Of a DNA stretch of 64,000 nucleotides, positions 50,793-59,415 are shown in pieces. Source of the stretch: Pseudomonas alkylphenolica (GTDB taxonomy: Bacteria > Pseudomonadota > Gammaproteobacteria > Pseudomonadales > Pseudomonadaceae); assembly GCF_000746525.1 (NCBI RefSeq), contig NZ_CP009048.1, positions 2,163,501-2,227,500 on the forward strand, given 5' to 3'. The notes below the pieces were generated by a model. That model saw only the letters and a list, made by a program, of their open reading frames with translations. It searched no databases and was not told the origin of the DNA. How positions within the stretch are numbered: position 1 is the first letter of the stretch; the number at the start of each line of letters is the position of its first letter. The translations under genes were made by a program, and so were the position numbers.

Positions 50793-52022
50793 ATGTTGAA
50801 AAGCAACGGCGAACGCCTGTGGGCGAGCCTGATGGCCATGGCTGAAATCGGTGCGACAACCCGTGGTGGCAGTTGCCGTCTGGCCCTGAGCGAAGAAGAC
50901 AAGGCCGGCCGCGAACTGTTCGCCCACTGGTGCCGCGAAGCGGGCATGGCCCTGAGCGTTGACCCGATCGGCAACCTGTTTGCCCGTCGTCCCGGCACCG
51001 ACCCCGAGGCGGCCCCGGTGATGATTGGCAGCCATCTCGATACCCAGCCGGAAGGCGGGCGTTTCGATGGTGTGTATGGCGTGCTGGCCGGGCTTGAGGT
51101 GGTGCGCTGTCTCAATGACCTGAAAATCCAGACCCGCAAGCCGCTGGAAGTGGCAGTGTGGACCAACGAAGAGGGCGCACGTTTTACCCCAGCCATGTTC
51201 GGCTCGGCGGTGTTCACCGGCAGCATGCCGCTTGAGGATGCCCTGGCGGTGCGCGATGCCGAGGGTGTTAGCGTCGCCGAGGCGCTGCAGCGCAGCGGGT
51301 TTGCCGGTAAACGCCCGTTGGGCGGCGCGGTGGATGCCTATTTCGAAGCGCATATCGAACAGGGCCCGATCCTTGAGGACAACGCCAAGAGCATCGGTGT
51401 GGTCAGTGGCGGTCAGGCCATTCGCTGGCTCGACGTGCGGGTCGAAGGCATGGCCGCACACGCCGGTACCACGCCGATGCCGTTGCGCAAGGATGCCCTC
51501 TATGCCGCCGCGCCGATGATCCAGGCGATTGAACAGCTGGCCTGCGACTTCGCCCCGCAAGGCCTGACCACGGTCGGCGAGCTGAGCATCAGCAAGTCCT
51601 CGCGCAACACCATTCCGGGATTGGTGCAGTTCACCGTCGACCTGCGTCATCACCTCGACAGCGCGATTGACGACATGGAGCAACAGGTCGGTAAACGCCT
51701 GCAAGCCATCGCCGCGCAACGTGGCCTGAAAGTCAGCATCAGCCGCCACTGGGTCAGCCCGGCAACGCCGTTTGACGCTGACTGCGTGGCCGCCGTGCAG
51801 GCTGCCGTGGACGGTCTGGGCTATGCCCAGCAGTCGATTGTCAGCGGCGCCGGTCACGATGCGATCCTGCTGGCGCGCTATTGTCCGACCGCTATGGTAT
51901 TCATTCCCTGTGTCGGCGGCCTGAGCCACAACGAGGCGGAAGACGTACTGCCCGAGGATGTGCGCCGGGGCGCCGATGTGTTGCTCAATGCCGTGCTGGC
52001 CCGTGCTGGCTGGGCCGAATAA
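50793..52022 (+). CDS. Zn-dependent M20-family amidase (hydantoinase/carbamoylase, allantoate-amidohydrolase type)
   Basis: 409 residues from the ATG at 50793. Metal-binding motifs: MIGSHLDTQPEGGRFDGVYG (His and Asp), AVWTNEEGARF (Glu-Glu) and AHIEQGPILEDN, with the dimerisation segment HAGTTPMPLRKDALYAA and the C-terminal GAGHDAILLARYCPTAMVF. The family hydrolyses N-carbamoyl-amino acids, allantoate or ureidoglycolate; the precise substrate cannot be read. It lies 28 bases after the transporter gene. Confidence 0.9.
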   Translation: MLKSNGERLWASLMAMAEIGATTRGGSCRLALSEEDKAGRELFAHWCREAGMALSVDPIGNLFARRPGTDPEAAPVMIGSHLDTQPEGGRFDGVYGVLAGLEVVRCLNDLKIQTRKPLEVAVWTNEEGARFTPAMFGSAVFTGSMPLEDALAVRDAEGVSVAEALQRSGFAGKRPLGGAVDAYFEAHIEQGPILEDNAKSIGVVSGGQAIRWLDVRVEGMAAHAGTTPMPLRKDALYAAAPMIQAIEQLACDFAPQGLTTVGELSISKSSRNTIPGLVQFTVDLRHHLDSAIDDMEQQVGKRLQAIAAQRGLKVSISRHWVSPATPFDADCVAAVQAAVDGLGYAQQSIVSGAGHDAILLARYCPTAMVFIPCVGGLSHNEAEDVLPEDVRRGADVLLNAVLARAGWAE

Positions 52023-52032
52023 GGAGAAGCTC

Positions 52033-53058
52033 ATGCGTTGCTACTTTCACCCCGAACAGCTTCTGCACCATCCGCGCAGTTACTACTCCCGTGGGCAGCT
52101 GCGCACGCCGCAGGAAGTGCCCGAACGTGCCCGCAATCTGTTGCAGGCGGCGCAGAATCTCGGTTTCGACATCGCACAGCCGGACGATGCCGGCTTGCAA
52201 CCGTTGCTGGCGGTTCACGGTGAGGGCTATGTGAACTTTCTCCAGGAAGCTCACCCGCGCTGGCAGGACATCCCCGAAGACTGGGGCGATGAGGTGATGT
52301 CGAACATCTTCGTGCGTGAGTCCAATGCCATGCGCGGCATTCTCGCCCAGGCGGCCTGTTACCTGGCGGACGGCAGTTGCCCGGTGGGTGAGCTGACCTG
52401 GCGTTCGGCCTACTGGTCGGCGCAAAGCGCAGTGGCCGGGGCCAGAGCGTTACTCGACGGCGAGCCTGCGGCTTACGCCTTGTGCCGTCCACCGGGGCAC
52501 CACGCCCGCGCCGAAGCGGCGGGTGGCTTCTGCTACTTGAACAATGCCGCGATTGCCGCCCAGGTGTTGCGCGAGCGCTTCAGCCGCGTGGCGGTGCTCG
52601 ACACCGACATGCACCACGGCCAGGGCATCCAGGAGATCTTCTACGAGCGTGACGATGTGTTGTACGTCTCGGTGCACGGTGACCCGACCAACTTCTACCC
52701 GGCGGTCGCCGGTTTTGCCGACGAGTGCGGCAGCGGTGCGGGGCAGGGCTACAACCTCAACCTGCCGATGGCCCATGGCGCCAGCGAGGCGGACTTCCTC
52801 GGCCAGCTGGAGGTCGCCCTGGCAGCGGTGAAGGACTTTGCTGCCGAGGTGCTGGTGTTGTCGTTGGGCTTTGACATCTACGAACTCGACCCGCAGAGCA
52901 AGGTGGCGGTCACTCGCGAAGGTTTTGCTGCCTTGGGTGAACGTATCCGCAGCCTGGGTGTGCCGTGCCTGATTGTCCAGGAAGGCGGTTATCACCTGGA
53001 AAGCCTTGAGGACAATGCGCGGGCGTTCTTTGCCGACAAGCAGGATTGGTGTCTGTAG
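52033..53058 (+). CDS. Histone-deacetylase-family amidohydrolase (acetylpolyamine amidohydrolase-like)
   Basis: 341 residues, with AAGGAGAAGC before the ATG, ten bases after the preceding gene. Deacetylase motifs: CRPPGHHARAEAAGGFCYLN (catalytic His pair), VAVLDTDMHHGQGIQEIFYE (zinc ligands), SVHGDPTNFYP, LSLGFDIYELDP and VQEGGYHLESL. An acetylpolyamine or related N-acyl amide is the likely substrate. With the transporter and amidase it forms a three-gene catabolic operon under the LysR protein. Confidence 0.9.
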   Translation: MRCYFHPEQLLHHPRSYYSRGQLRTPQEVPERARNLLQAAQNLGFDIAQPDDAGLQPLLAVHGEGYVNFLQEAHPRWQDIPEDWGDEVMSNIFVRESNAMRGILAQAACYLADGSCPVGELTWRSAYWSAQSAVAGARALLDGEPAAYALCRPPGHHARAEAAGGFCYLNNAAIAAQVLRERFSRVAVLDTDMHHGQGIQEIFYERDDVLYVSVHGDPTNFYPAVAGFADECGSGAGQGYNLNLPMAHGASEADFLGQLEVALAAVKDFAAEVLVLSLGFDIYELDPQSKVAVTREGFAALGERIRSLGVPCLIVQEGGYHLESLEDNARAFFADKQDWCL

Positions 53059-53071
53059 GACATTACTGTCT

Positions 53072-53142
53072 GTGGGAGCGGGCTTGCCCCGCGATGCGAT
53101 ATGACTGACACACCGCAATCGCGGGGCAAGCCCGCTCCCACC
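53072..53142. repeat. Paired REP palindrome
   Basis: The same element as at 33059, lying between the convergent ends of the deacetylase and diguanylate cyclase genes. Confidence 0.9.
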
Positions 53143-53145
53143 GGT

Positions 53146-54840
53146 TCAATCGCTACTGACCACCTGATTGCGGCCAGCCTTTTTCGCTGCATACAAGCGC
53201 CGGTCAGCAGTGGCCACCAGGTCTTCCAGGCCCTGGCAGCCATCGACGCGCAGTTCCGCCACGCCGATCGATACGGTCAGGCGAATTTCCAGCGACGGTG
53301 CGCCGGCCAGCAGGGTGCCGGCTTCGGGTACGCACACCGACTGCACGCTGGCGGCGCGCAGCTGTTCGGCCATCTGGGTGGCCTGGGCCAGTGAAGTATC
53401 AGGCAGCAGCACGCAGAACTCTTCACCGCCATAACGCACCACCAGATCCTGCGGCCGCACCAGCGCCCGGCACAGGGTGGCCAGGTGTTTGATCACCTCA
53501 TCACCGGCGCTGTGGCCCCAGTTGTCGTTGATGTGTTTGAAGCGGTCGATGTCGAGCATCCACAAGGCCAGCGGCTGATTCTCGCGCAGGCGCTGGAGCA
53601 AGCCGCCGAAGTCCGATTGCAGGCGTCGGCGGTTGGCCAGTTGGGTCAGACCGTCGACCAGGCCCATCTCGCGCAGTTGCCGGTTCAGGCGCAACTGGCC
53701 TTTGAACAGGCGATCGACGATGTACAGGGTCAGGGCCATCAACAAGCCCAGCAATGCCCAGACGCCAAGGAACAGAATATCGATCTGCGCGTGGACCGCC
53801 GCCCGCAGGTCGGCGGCGCTGATGTAATTGGTCAGCATCAGGTCGATGCTTTGCAGCTCACGGAATTGCAGGTAACCATCGTCAAGTTTCAGCGTGCCGT
53901 GGTCACGCTGGAACAGCATCGGGATCGACAGGCGTATGCTCGAGGCCGGCAAGCTGCGCAGCCAGTTGCCCGGCAGCGATTTGAACATCTGCTCACTGGA
54001 GGCGACCAGGCTGCCCTCGTCATCGATCAGCGCATGCTGCTCATCGCTTGCGGTGGTCTGGTAGAGGTAGTTCTGCAGCTTGGTCTGCGGCACGTCGTAG
54101 ATCAGCGCACCGCGCATCACCGCATTGAGGTACACCGGGGTGCTCAGCAGTACGTGCGGCATGCTGCCCAGATTGCTGCCGGGCGGCGGATAGAAGGCGA
54201 TGTCGAGGTCTTCGGCATTGGCGCGGTTCAAGTGCATCAAAAGCGAGCTGGTGAATTTGCGCAGGATCGGCTCCAGCTGCTCGTCCCTGACTGCCGGGTA
54301 GGCGATGACGATGCCGGAGGTGGTCAGGAACAGGATGCGTGACAGATTGCTCTCACCTCGAAACTGCGCGGGCAACACCTGGCTCATCGCGTGTGCCAGG
54401 TGCAGGTCTTCTATCAATTGCTGGGGCTCGCGGCTCAAGCCCGGAATGTTCGCTAGCTGGGCATCGCCTATGGCCCGAACCGGTGCATCGGACTTTGGCA
54501 CTGGCAGCTCCCAGAGCGGCTGCTGGCTGTTGCGCATCGCTGCGGCAATGGCCTCGTTACGGCGCATGGCGGGTTGAATGTGGGCTTCGATCAGCAGCCG
54601 TTCGGCGATATTGCGCATGAACTGCAGCTGGCTCTTGCCGTTGCTCACCACGGCCTCGATGGCCAGCGCCTGCAGGTGCAGATTGTGCTCGCGCTCTTGC
54701 AGTTCGCGTTGCAGCAGCTGGTAATACTGACGACCGGCGAGTACCAGGCTGATGGCGAAAGCGGCGAGAAAACACAGGATCACCGTGCGTCGCGGGTGTG
54801 CGCAAGCCAAAGGCAGAAATCGTCGGGGTTGCGGCATCAA
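53146..54840 (-). CDS. Membrane-bound diguanylate cyclase
   Basis: A 564-residue protein. A first membrane helix (RTVILCFLAAFAISLVLAGR), a periplasmic sensor of about 290 residues with dCache-like features (NLSRILFLTTSGIVIAYPAV, SIDLMLTNYISAADLRAAVH), a second helix (FLGVWALLGLLMALTLYIVD) and a GGDEF domain (DGLTQLANRRRLQSDFGGLL). The active-site GGEEF is intact (RPQDLVVRYGGEEFCVLLPD) and is preceded by the RxxD inhibitory site, so product feedback by cyclic di-GMP is expected. Ligand unknown. Confidence 0.94.
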   Translation of the reverse strand: MMPQPRRFLPLACAHPRRTVILCFLAAFAISLVLAGRQYYQLLQRELQEREHNLHLQALAIEAVVSNGKSQLQFMRNIAERLLIEAHIQPAMRRNEAIAAAMRNSQQPLWELPVPKSDAPVRAIGDAQLANIPGLSREPQQLIEDLHLAHAMSQVLPAQFRGESNLSRILFLTTSGIVIAYPAVRDEQLEPILRKFTSSLLMHLNRANAEDLDIAFYPPPGSNLGSMPHVLLSTPVYLNAVMRGALIYDVPQTKLQNYLYQTTASDEQHALIDDEGSLVASSEQMFKSLPGNWLRSLPASSIRLSIPMLFQRDHGTLKLDDGYLQFRELQSIDLMLTNYISAADLRAAVHAQIDILFLGVWALLGLLMALTLYIVDRLFKGQLRLNRQLREMGLVDGLTQLANRRRLQSDFGGLLQRLRENQPLALWMLDIDRFKHINDNWGHSAGDEVIKHLATLCRALVRPQDLVVRYGGEEFCVLLPDTSLAQATQMAEQLRAASVQSVCVPEAGTLLAGAPSLEIRLTVSIGVAELRVDGCQGLEDLVATADRRLYAAKKAGRNQVVSSD

Positions 54841-54952
54841 GGCTTTCCACTGGAAATTGAGCCGTGATTATAGATGTTGCCAACAGCGTCGCAGTTGCCG
54901 GTAAACCAAAGCGGCCCGCCAGGTGCGTCCTGGCGGGGGCTTGCTCGATGGT

Positions 54953-56521
54953 TTAGAACGGATTGTTCAGGTCGATGCCGGACTTGCCCGGGGCGAGGAT
55001 GTTGTTCGGGTCGAGGGCGCGTTTGAGCGCGTGCTCGAGTTTGCGTTTGACCGGCCCGTAGCTTTGCGCAACACGTTCCTGGAACGCGGTATTGACCCGG
55101 TAAACGGCGTAACCGTGCTGTTCGAAGACATCCAGCAGTTCGGCGAAGCAGGCGTTGGCGCGCTGGGTTTCCTCGGGGTTGGTGCGGTCGTACAGCACGT
55201 CGATGACATGGTGCATGTCGCGCCAGCCGACGATGAATTCACCGACATAGTCCAGGCCGTGTTTGTTGAGGATCTTTTTCGCCAGTGCCTGCTGTTTGTC
55301 GCACTCGCTGCCGCGTGCCTGACTGACCGGCGCGAACCACATCGAGCCGCCACCGCCACGCCAGTTGTACAGGCCGAACTCCTGCAGGTTGGGCACCCCG
55401 GACATCAGCTGCGCGCGGTACTTGAACGGCTGTGTGTCGCCGGCCTCGTCCTCGGTGACGATACGGCCCTTGCCCAGTTGCTTGAGGGCGCCGGTGACGA
55501 TCTTCCAGTTCACATCGACCTGTTCCTGGGTGCCGTAGAGGGCGGCGTAGACGTTCCAGGCGCCGAGGTTCTTGTCTTTCTGGATCTGCTTGAGAATGGC
55601 GTCGGAAGTGGCGCCGGGCTCGGTGGTGTAGTCGCTGCGCCGGGTGTTGCAGGTCGAGGCTTCCCACAGCACGCCAGCGATCACTACCGAGTTGGGGATG
55701 ACCTGGGCGATGCGCAACGGGCGGATGAATTCGACGATCTCGGCGATGTCCGATTCATTCTCGAACTTGATTTCAAACGGCTTGAACACTGGTGGCTTGG
55801 GCATCAGCCAGAAACCCATCTTGGTGCAGATGCCGTAGTTGGCCTGGGTGAACATGCCATCGAGGGTAGGGCCGTAACCCCACTTGAACACCTGCCAGGC
55901 GTTGTCGCCTTTGACCCCGCCCATGCCGGTGCGATAGACGTCGCCATTGGCCAGTACCACTTCCATGCCGCATTGCATCAGGAAGTGTTCGCCATAGGGG
56001 GTGTAGCCGACGCCGCGGTCCATGGTGTTGCCCAACGGCCCGGCAATTGCCGAAGGCGCGGAAAACGACAGCATCAGCGGCAGCTTGTGCTCCTGGATGT
56101 AGTCGTAGAGCTGCTGGTAGGTCACCCCGGGTTCGACCAGGGCGGTACACAGCTCAGGGTCGACGTGAAGGATCTTGTTCATTTTCTTCAGGTCGAGGAT
56201 CACCTGGCCGCGCTGGCCGGGAGCCGCCGAGCCATAACCGAAGTTACGGCCGGTGGAGATGGTCCAGACCGGAATCTTGAACTGGTTGCAGATCTTCACC
56301 ACGCCCTGCACCTGTTCCACCGTGGTGGCGGTGACGGCAGCGGCGGGCGCGTGTTCGGCGTTGTCCACGGCCATCATGATCTTGTTGTAGGGGATCAGCT
56401 GATCGTCCTTGACCAGGACGTTGTCGTCGCCCAGCAGGGCGCGGAACTGCGCCAGGGCTTGCTCGAAACGGGCGGCATCGACGCCGCGGGGCAGCAGGGT
56501 ATTGGCGGTTGCTTGGCTCAT
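54953..56521 (-). CDS. pchF: 4-cresol dehydrogenase (hydroxylating) flavoprotein subunit
   Basis: A 522-residue protein. The FAD-binding PCMH domain (TVEQVQGVVKICNQFKIPVW, then STGRNFGYGSAAPGQRGQVI) and the oxidase C-terminal domain are complete. Tyr385 in EFGLYNWRGGGGS fits the tyrosine that covalently holds FAD in PchF (vanillyl-alcohol oxidase uses His), and Tyr96 in NFGYGS fits the catalytic tyrosine. The enzyme hydroxylates the methyl of p-cresol, then oxidises the alcohol to 4-hydroxybenzaldehyde, passing electrons to the cytochrome subunit. The closely related eugenol hydroxylase (EhyB) is the alternative. It is the last gene of pchACXF. Confidence 0.88.
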   Translation of the reverse strand: MSQATANTLLPRGVDAARFEQALAQFRALLGDDNVLVKDDQLIPYNKIMMAVDNAEHAPAAAVTATTVEQVQGVVKICNQFKIPVWTISTGRNFGYGSAAPGQRGQVILDLKKMNKILHVDPELCTALVEPGVTYQQLYDYIQEHKLPLMLSFSAPSAIAGPLGNTMDRGVGYTPYGEHFLMQCGMEVVLANGDVYRTGMGGVKGDNAWQVFKWGYGPTLDGMFTQANYGICTKMGFWLMPKPPVFKPFEIKFENESDIAEIVEFIRPLRIAQVIPNSVVIAGVLWEASTCNTRRSDYTTEPGATSDAILKQIQKDKNLGAWNVYAALYGTQEQVDVNWKIVTGALKQLGKGRIVTEDEAGDTQPFKYRAQLMSGVPNLQEFGLYNWRGGGGSMWFAPVSQARGSECDKQQALAKKILNKHGLDYVGEFIVGWRDMHHVIDVLYDRTNPEETQRANACFAELLDVFEQHGYAVYRVNTAFQERVAQSYGPVKRKLEHALKRALDPNNILAPGKSGIDLNNPF

Positions 56522-56532
56522 GTGGGAATCCT

Positions 56533-57225
56533 TCAGACTGCGATCGAGAACGACACATAGGTGCCGGTCAGTGCCGAGGGGCGGCTGGCAAGCAGCGGCG
56601 CCTGGCCGGTGTCGGTGCTGCCGAGTACGGCCAGGGCATAACCGAGGGTGGCCGCCCATTGGTCGCCGGCCACGCCGCGCTTGGTGCTGGCCAGTTGCAA
56701 GGTCGGCGCCGGGCTGTGCAGGCGCTGCTCGTGCAGGCTGAAACCCTGGCCGCAGGCGTGCAGTTGCTGGCCCAGCTGCAAGGCGCAACCGTGGGCGGCC
56801 TGGGCGCTGAGCAGGCGGTGGCGTGATTGCCCGGCATGGGTGCTGTGCTGGCCCAGCCACTGCACGCGTGCGCCTGCGCTACGCGCCAGGTCGACGATCA
56901 ACGTGGCGCTGGCATCGTCGAGCAGGCCGATCAGGCGCTGCGCTTGGCCGCTGGCAAGGTGCTGCTGCAGCTCAAGCATGAGCGCCAGCTCCAGGCCTGC
57001 GGGTATCACCTGCAGCTGCGGGGCGGCCGGGCTTGCCTGCAGGCCCTGGACAAAGGCCGAGCGGGCGACCTCGGCACTGACCAGCGCCAGGCTCGCGGCC
57101 TGGGCGTGAGCAGGACGGCCCAGCACGCTGTTGGCCAGGCTCAGGCTGGAACTGCTCAGGGCAACACCGGCCAGGCCGCCAATGGCCATGCCCTTGAGCA
57201 GCGAACGACGTTCGACATTCATCAT
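56533..57225 (-). CDS. pchX: PchX-like protein of the p-cresol operon with Tat-type signal
   Basis: 230 residues from the ATG at 57225 (MMNVERRSLLKGMAIGGLAG). The twin-arginine motif RRSLLK and a hydrophobic stretch predict export by the Tat system, as expected for a partner of a periplasmic flavocytochrome. The rest is an alanine/glutamine-rich helical protein with no recognised domain. In the known p-cresol operons an unassigned gene, pchX, occupies exactly this place between cytochrome and flavoprotein. It may assist FAD attachment or assembly. Confidence 0.75.
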   Translation of the reverse strand: MMNVERRSLLKGMAIGGLAGVALSSSSLSLANSVLGRPAHAQAASLALVSAEVARSAFVQGLQASPAAPQLQVIPAGLELALMLELQQHLASGQAQRLIGLLDDASATLIVDLARSAGARVQWLGQHSTHAGQSRHRLLSAQAAHGCALQLGQQLHACGQGFSLHEQRLHSPAPTLQLASTKRGVAGDQWAATLGYALAVLGSTDTGQAPLLASRPSALTGTYVSFSIAV

Positions 57226-57235
57226 CACAGCACCC

Positions 57236-57571
57236 TCAAGGCTTGGCCGCTGGCGCGGGGGATTTGGAGAGGTAGTCGCCGACCTGTTGCAGGGCGTTGT
57301 CGTCGATGAACGAAGCGGGGAAGGCAGGCATGGCACGAAACCCGTTGCGCACGATGGCGCTGATGTAGGCTGCGGGCAGCTGCCGGCCTTTGAGCTGCGG
57401 GCCGACCTGGCCTTCATGGCAGTGGCCGCAGACTTTCGCATAAACATTCTCGCCGCCTTTCCACACCCCGTCGCCATCGGCGGAGGCAGTGCCGGCGAGC
57501 AGGATCAAGGGCAGGGCAAGGCAGGTGGTGACGGTCCGTCGCACAGCCTGGCGGTTGGGCAGTAGGGACAT
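57236..57571 (-). CDS. pchC: 4-cresol dehydrogenase cytochrome c subunit
   Basis: A 111-residue protein. Signal peptide (TVTTCLALPLILLAGTASAD), one haem-binding CGHCH at residues about 50-54 (KVCGHCHEGQVGPQLKGRQL), and a distal Met in RAMPAFPASFIDDN as axial ligand. It takes electrons from the flavoprotein PchF. Ten bases separate it from pchX, and 37 bases from the aldehyde dehydrogenase gene. Confidence 0.88.
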   Translation of the reverse strand: MSLLPNRQAVRRTVTTCLALPLILLAGTASADGDGVWKGGENVYAKVCGHCHEGQVGPQLKGRQLPAAYISAIVRNGFRAMPAFPASFIDDNALQQVGDYLSKSPAPAAKP

Positions 57572-57608
57572 TGCGGACTCCTTATTGTTATGGGGGTAGG
57601 TCAGGCAA

Positions 57609-59084
57609 TCAGAACGGGTATTGGCGCGGCTGGTGCTGCACGGTGATCCAGTGGTCGGTGGTGAACTCTTCGATCGCCCAGTCACCGTTGAAACGCCCCA
57701 GCCCGGAGTTTTTCTCGCCGCCGAAGGGGGCGTTGGGCTCGTCGTTGACCGGGATGTCGTTGATGTGGCTCATGCCGGCGTGCAGGCGTTGGGCGAACTG
57801 CACCGCACGTTCCAGGCTGGCGCTGAACACCGCGCTGGACAGCCCGTATTCGCTGCGGTTGGCCAGCTCCAGGGCATGTTCGGCATCGCGTGCAGCCTGG
57901 ATACCCACCAGCGGGCCGAAGATCTCGTCGTGGGCGATGTTCATCTCGGCACTGACGTTGCCGAACACATGCGGCGGCAGCACATTGCCCTGGGCCTGGC
58001 CACCGAGCAGCAGCCGGGCACCTTCGGCCTGGGCGGTGGCAATCTTGTCTTGCAGGCCTTCCAGCTGCCGGGCGTTGATCACCGGGCCGATCACCGTGCC
58101 GGGCAGGTTCGGGTCGCCGCAGGGCAGGGCCTTGACCCGCTCGACAAAGCGTTGGGTGAACGCCTCGAGCAGTGGCTGCTCGACGATGATGCGGTTGACC
58201 GCCATGCAGATCTGGCCCTGGTGCAGGAACTTGCCCACCACCGCAGCGTGGACGGCCTGTTCCAGGTCGGCATCGGCGAGGACCACGAACGGGCTGTTGC
58301 CACCCAGTTCCAGTGCCAGGTGCTTGAGGTGCTCGCCACCGCTGGCGATACGGCCGATGTTGCGCCCGACCTGGGTCGAGCCGGTAAACGAGATGAACGC
58401 GGGCACCGGGTGCTCGACAAAGGCGTCACCGATCTCGGCACCGGCACCCACCACCACGCTCAGCGCCCCGGCTGGCAAGCCGGCTTCTTCGAAGATGCGC
58501 GCCAGCAGCAGGCCGCCGCTGACCGGGGTGTCGCTGGCCGGCTTGACCACCACGGTATTGCCCAGGGCCAAGGCCGGTGCCAGGGAACGGGCGGTCAGGT
58601 GCAGGGGGAAGTTCCACGGGCTGATCACTCCGATCACCCCCAGTGGTTTGCGGTACACCCGGCTTTCCTTGCCGGGAATGTTGGAGCTGACAATGCGCCC
58701 GTGGACGCGGCTGGGCAGGCTTGCCGACTCCAGGGTAATGGCGCGGGCGGCGCCCCATTCGATCTGGGCCTTGATCCGGGTGCTGCCGGACTCGCGGATG
58801 ATCCAGTCGATGATTTCCTCACGACGCTCATCGAAGATGCGCACGGCCTGGAGCATCACCTGGCTGCGCGCGGCGGGGGACTGTGCGGCCCAGTCAGGCT
58901 GGACCTGGCGGGCGCTGCGGTACGCCGCATCGAGGTCGTCGCGGTTGGCCATGGGAATCTGCAGCAGGGTCTGCTGGTTGAACGGGTCGACTACCGTCAG
59001 CGCGCGCTCGGCGCTGCCAGCACGCCAGTGTCCGGCCAGCGGCTGCAGGTGAAGGTTCTGGTAGGCAGGGCGGGTAGGGGTCAT
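57609..59084 (-). CDS. pchA: 4-hydroxybenzaldehyde dehydrogenase
   Basis: A 491-residue protein, standard aldehyde dehydrogenase length. NAD-binding [13 protein letters not shown], catalytic Glu in [13 protein letters not shown] and Cys in [14 protein letters not shown] are intact, as is the C-terminal [13 protein letters not shown]. First gene of the pchACXF operon, behind a sigma-54 promoter. The position makes 4-hydroxybenzaldehyde the most likely substrate; vanillin or coniferyl aldehyde dehydrogenases are close relatives. Confidence 0.88.
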   Translation of the reverse strand: MTPTRPAYQNLHLQPLAGHWRAGSAERALTVVDPFNQQTLLQIPMANRDDLDAAYRSARQVQPDWAAQSPAARSQVMLQAVRIFDERREEIIDWIIRESGSTRIKAQIEWGAARAITLESASLPSRVHGRIVSSNIPGKESRVYRKPLGVIGVISPWNFPLHLTARSLAPALALGNTVVVKPASDTPVSGGLLLARIFEEAGLPAGALSVVVGAGAEIGDAFVEHPVPAFISFTGSTQVGRNIGRIASGGEHLKHLALELGGNSPFVVLADADLEQAVHAAVVGKFLHQGQICMAVNRIIVEQPLLEAFTQRFVERVKALPCGDPNLPGTVIGPVINARQLEGLQDKIATAQAEGARLLLGGQAQGNVLPPHVFGNVSAEMNIAHDEIFGPLVGIQAARDAEHALELANRSEYGLSSAVFSASLERAVQFAQRLHAGMSHINDIPVNDEPNAPFGGEKNSGLGRFNGDWAIEEFTTDHWITVQHQPRQYPF

Positions 59085-59130
59085 CGGTTTCTCTCTTATT
59101 GTGTCGAAAAGGTTTCGATGAACAGCCCAT

Positions 59131-59146
59131 AGCTACTATCGTGCCA
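59131..59146 (-). promoter_or_regulatory. Sigma-54 promoter of the pchACXF operon
   Basis: On the minus strand TGGCACGATAGTAGCT gives the -24 GG and -12 GC with exactly ten bases between, and the -24 box TGGCACG matches the consensus fully. It lies 47 bases upstream of the pchA start. The divergent gene encodes a sigma-54 activator, which agrees. Confidence 0.75.
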
Positions 59147-59156
59147 TGTCGTTTTA

Positions 59157-59172
59157 ATGGATAAAAATCCAT
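59157..59172. repeat. Perfect palindrome next to the sigma-54 promoter
   Basis: ATGGAT AAAA ATCCAT is a perfect inverted repeat with six-base arms, 11 bases upstream of the -24 box. It is closer to the promoter than a normal activator site, so it may bind a repressor or IHF-like protein, or be a second operator. The rest of the pchA-activator gap (59085-59415) shows no gene. Confidence 0.45.
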
Positions 59173-59415
59173 ATAAAACAAATAGTTATTATGTTTGTGT
59201 GTGAGGGCTTGGAAAGCGCTGGCAGCAGCAGGTGCGAAAATTTATGCAGAGAAGTCGCCGAATGCAGAAAGCTCGACGCGCGTGCCGCCAAGGAAAAATC
59301 CGGGCGGTAATCGGTCATTTGCGCGCCTGGACGTTACCCTTGGCCTGTTGGCTGATTGACCGGGACGAAGTGGGGGGCATACTGCAAGCCTTACCTTCTG
59401 CCTTTGGTATTGCCT

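Noticed and set aside
54923..56560. 545-codon plus-strand open frame opposite pchF
   Set aside because: Antisense to the fully recognisable flavoprotein, with no family features.
57571..59132. Two very long plus-strand open frames of about 500 codons opposite pchA
   Set aside because: They lie in GC-rich sequence antisense to an intact aldehyde dehydrogenase, show no domain and have repetitive composition; they are shadows.
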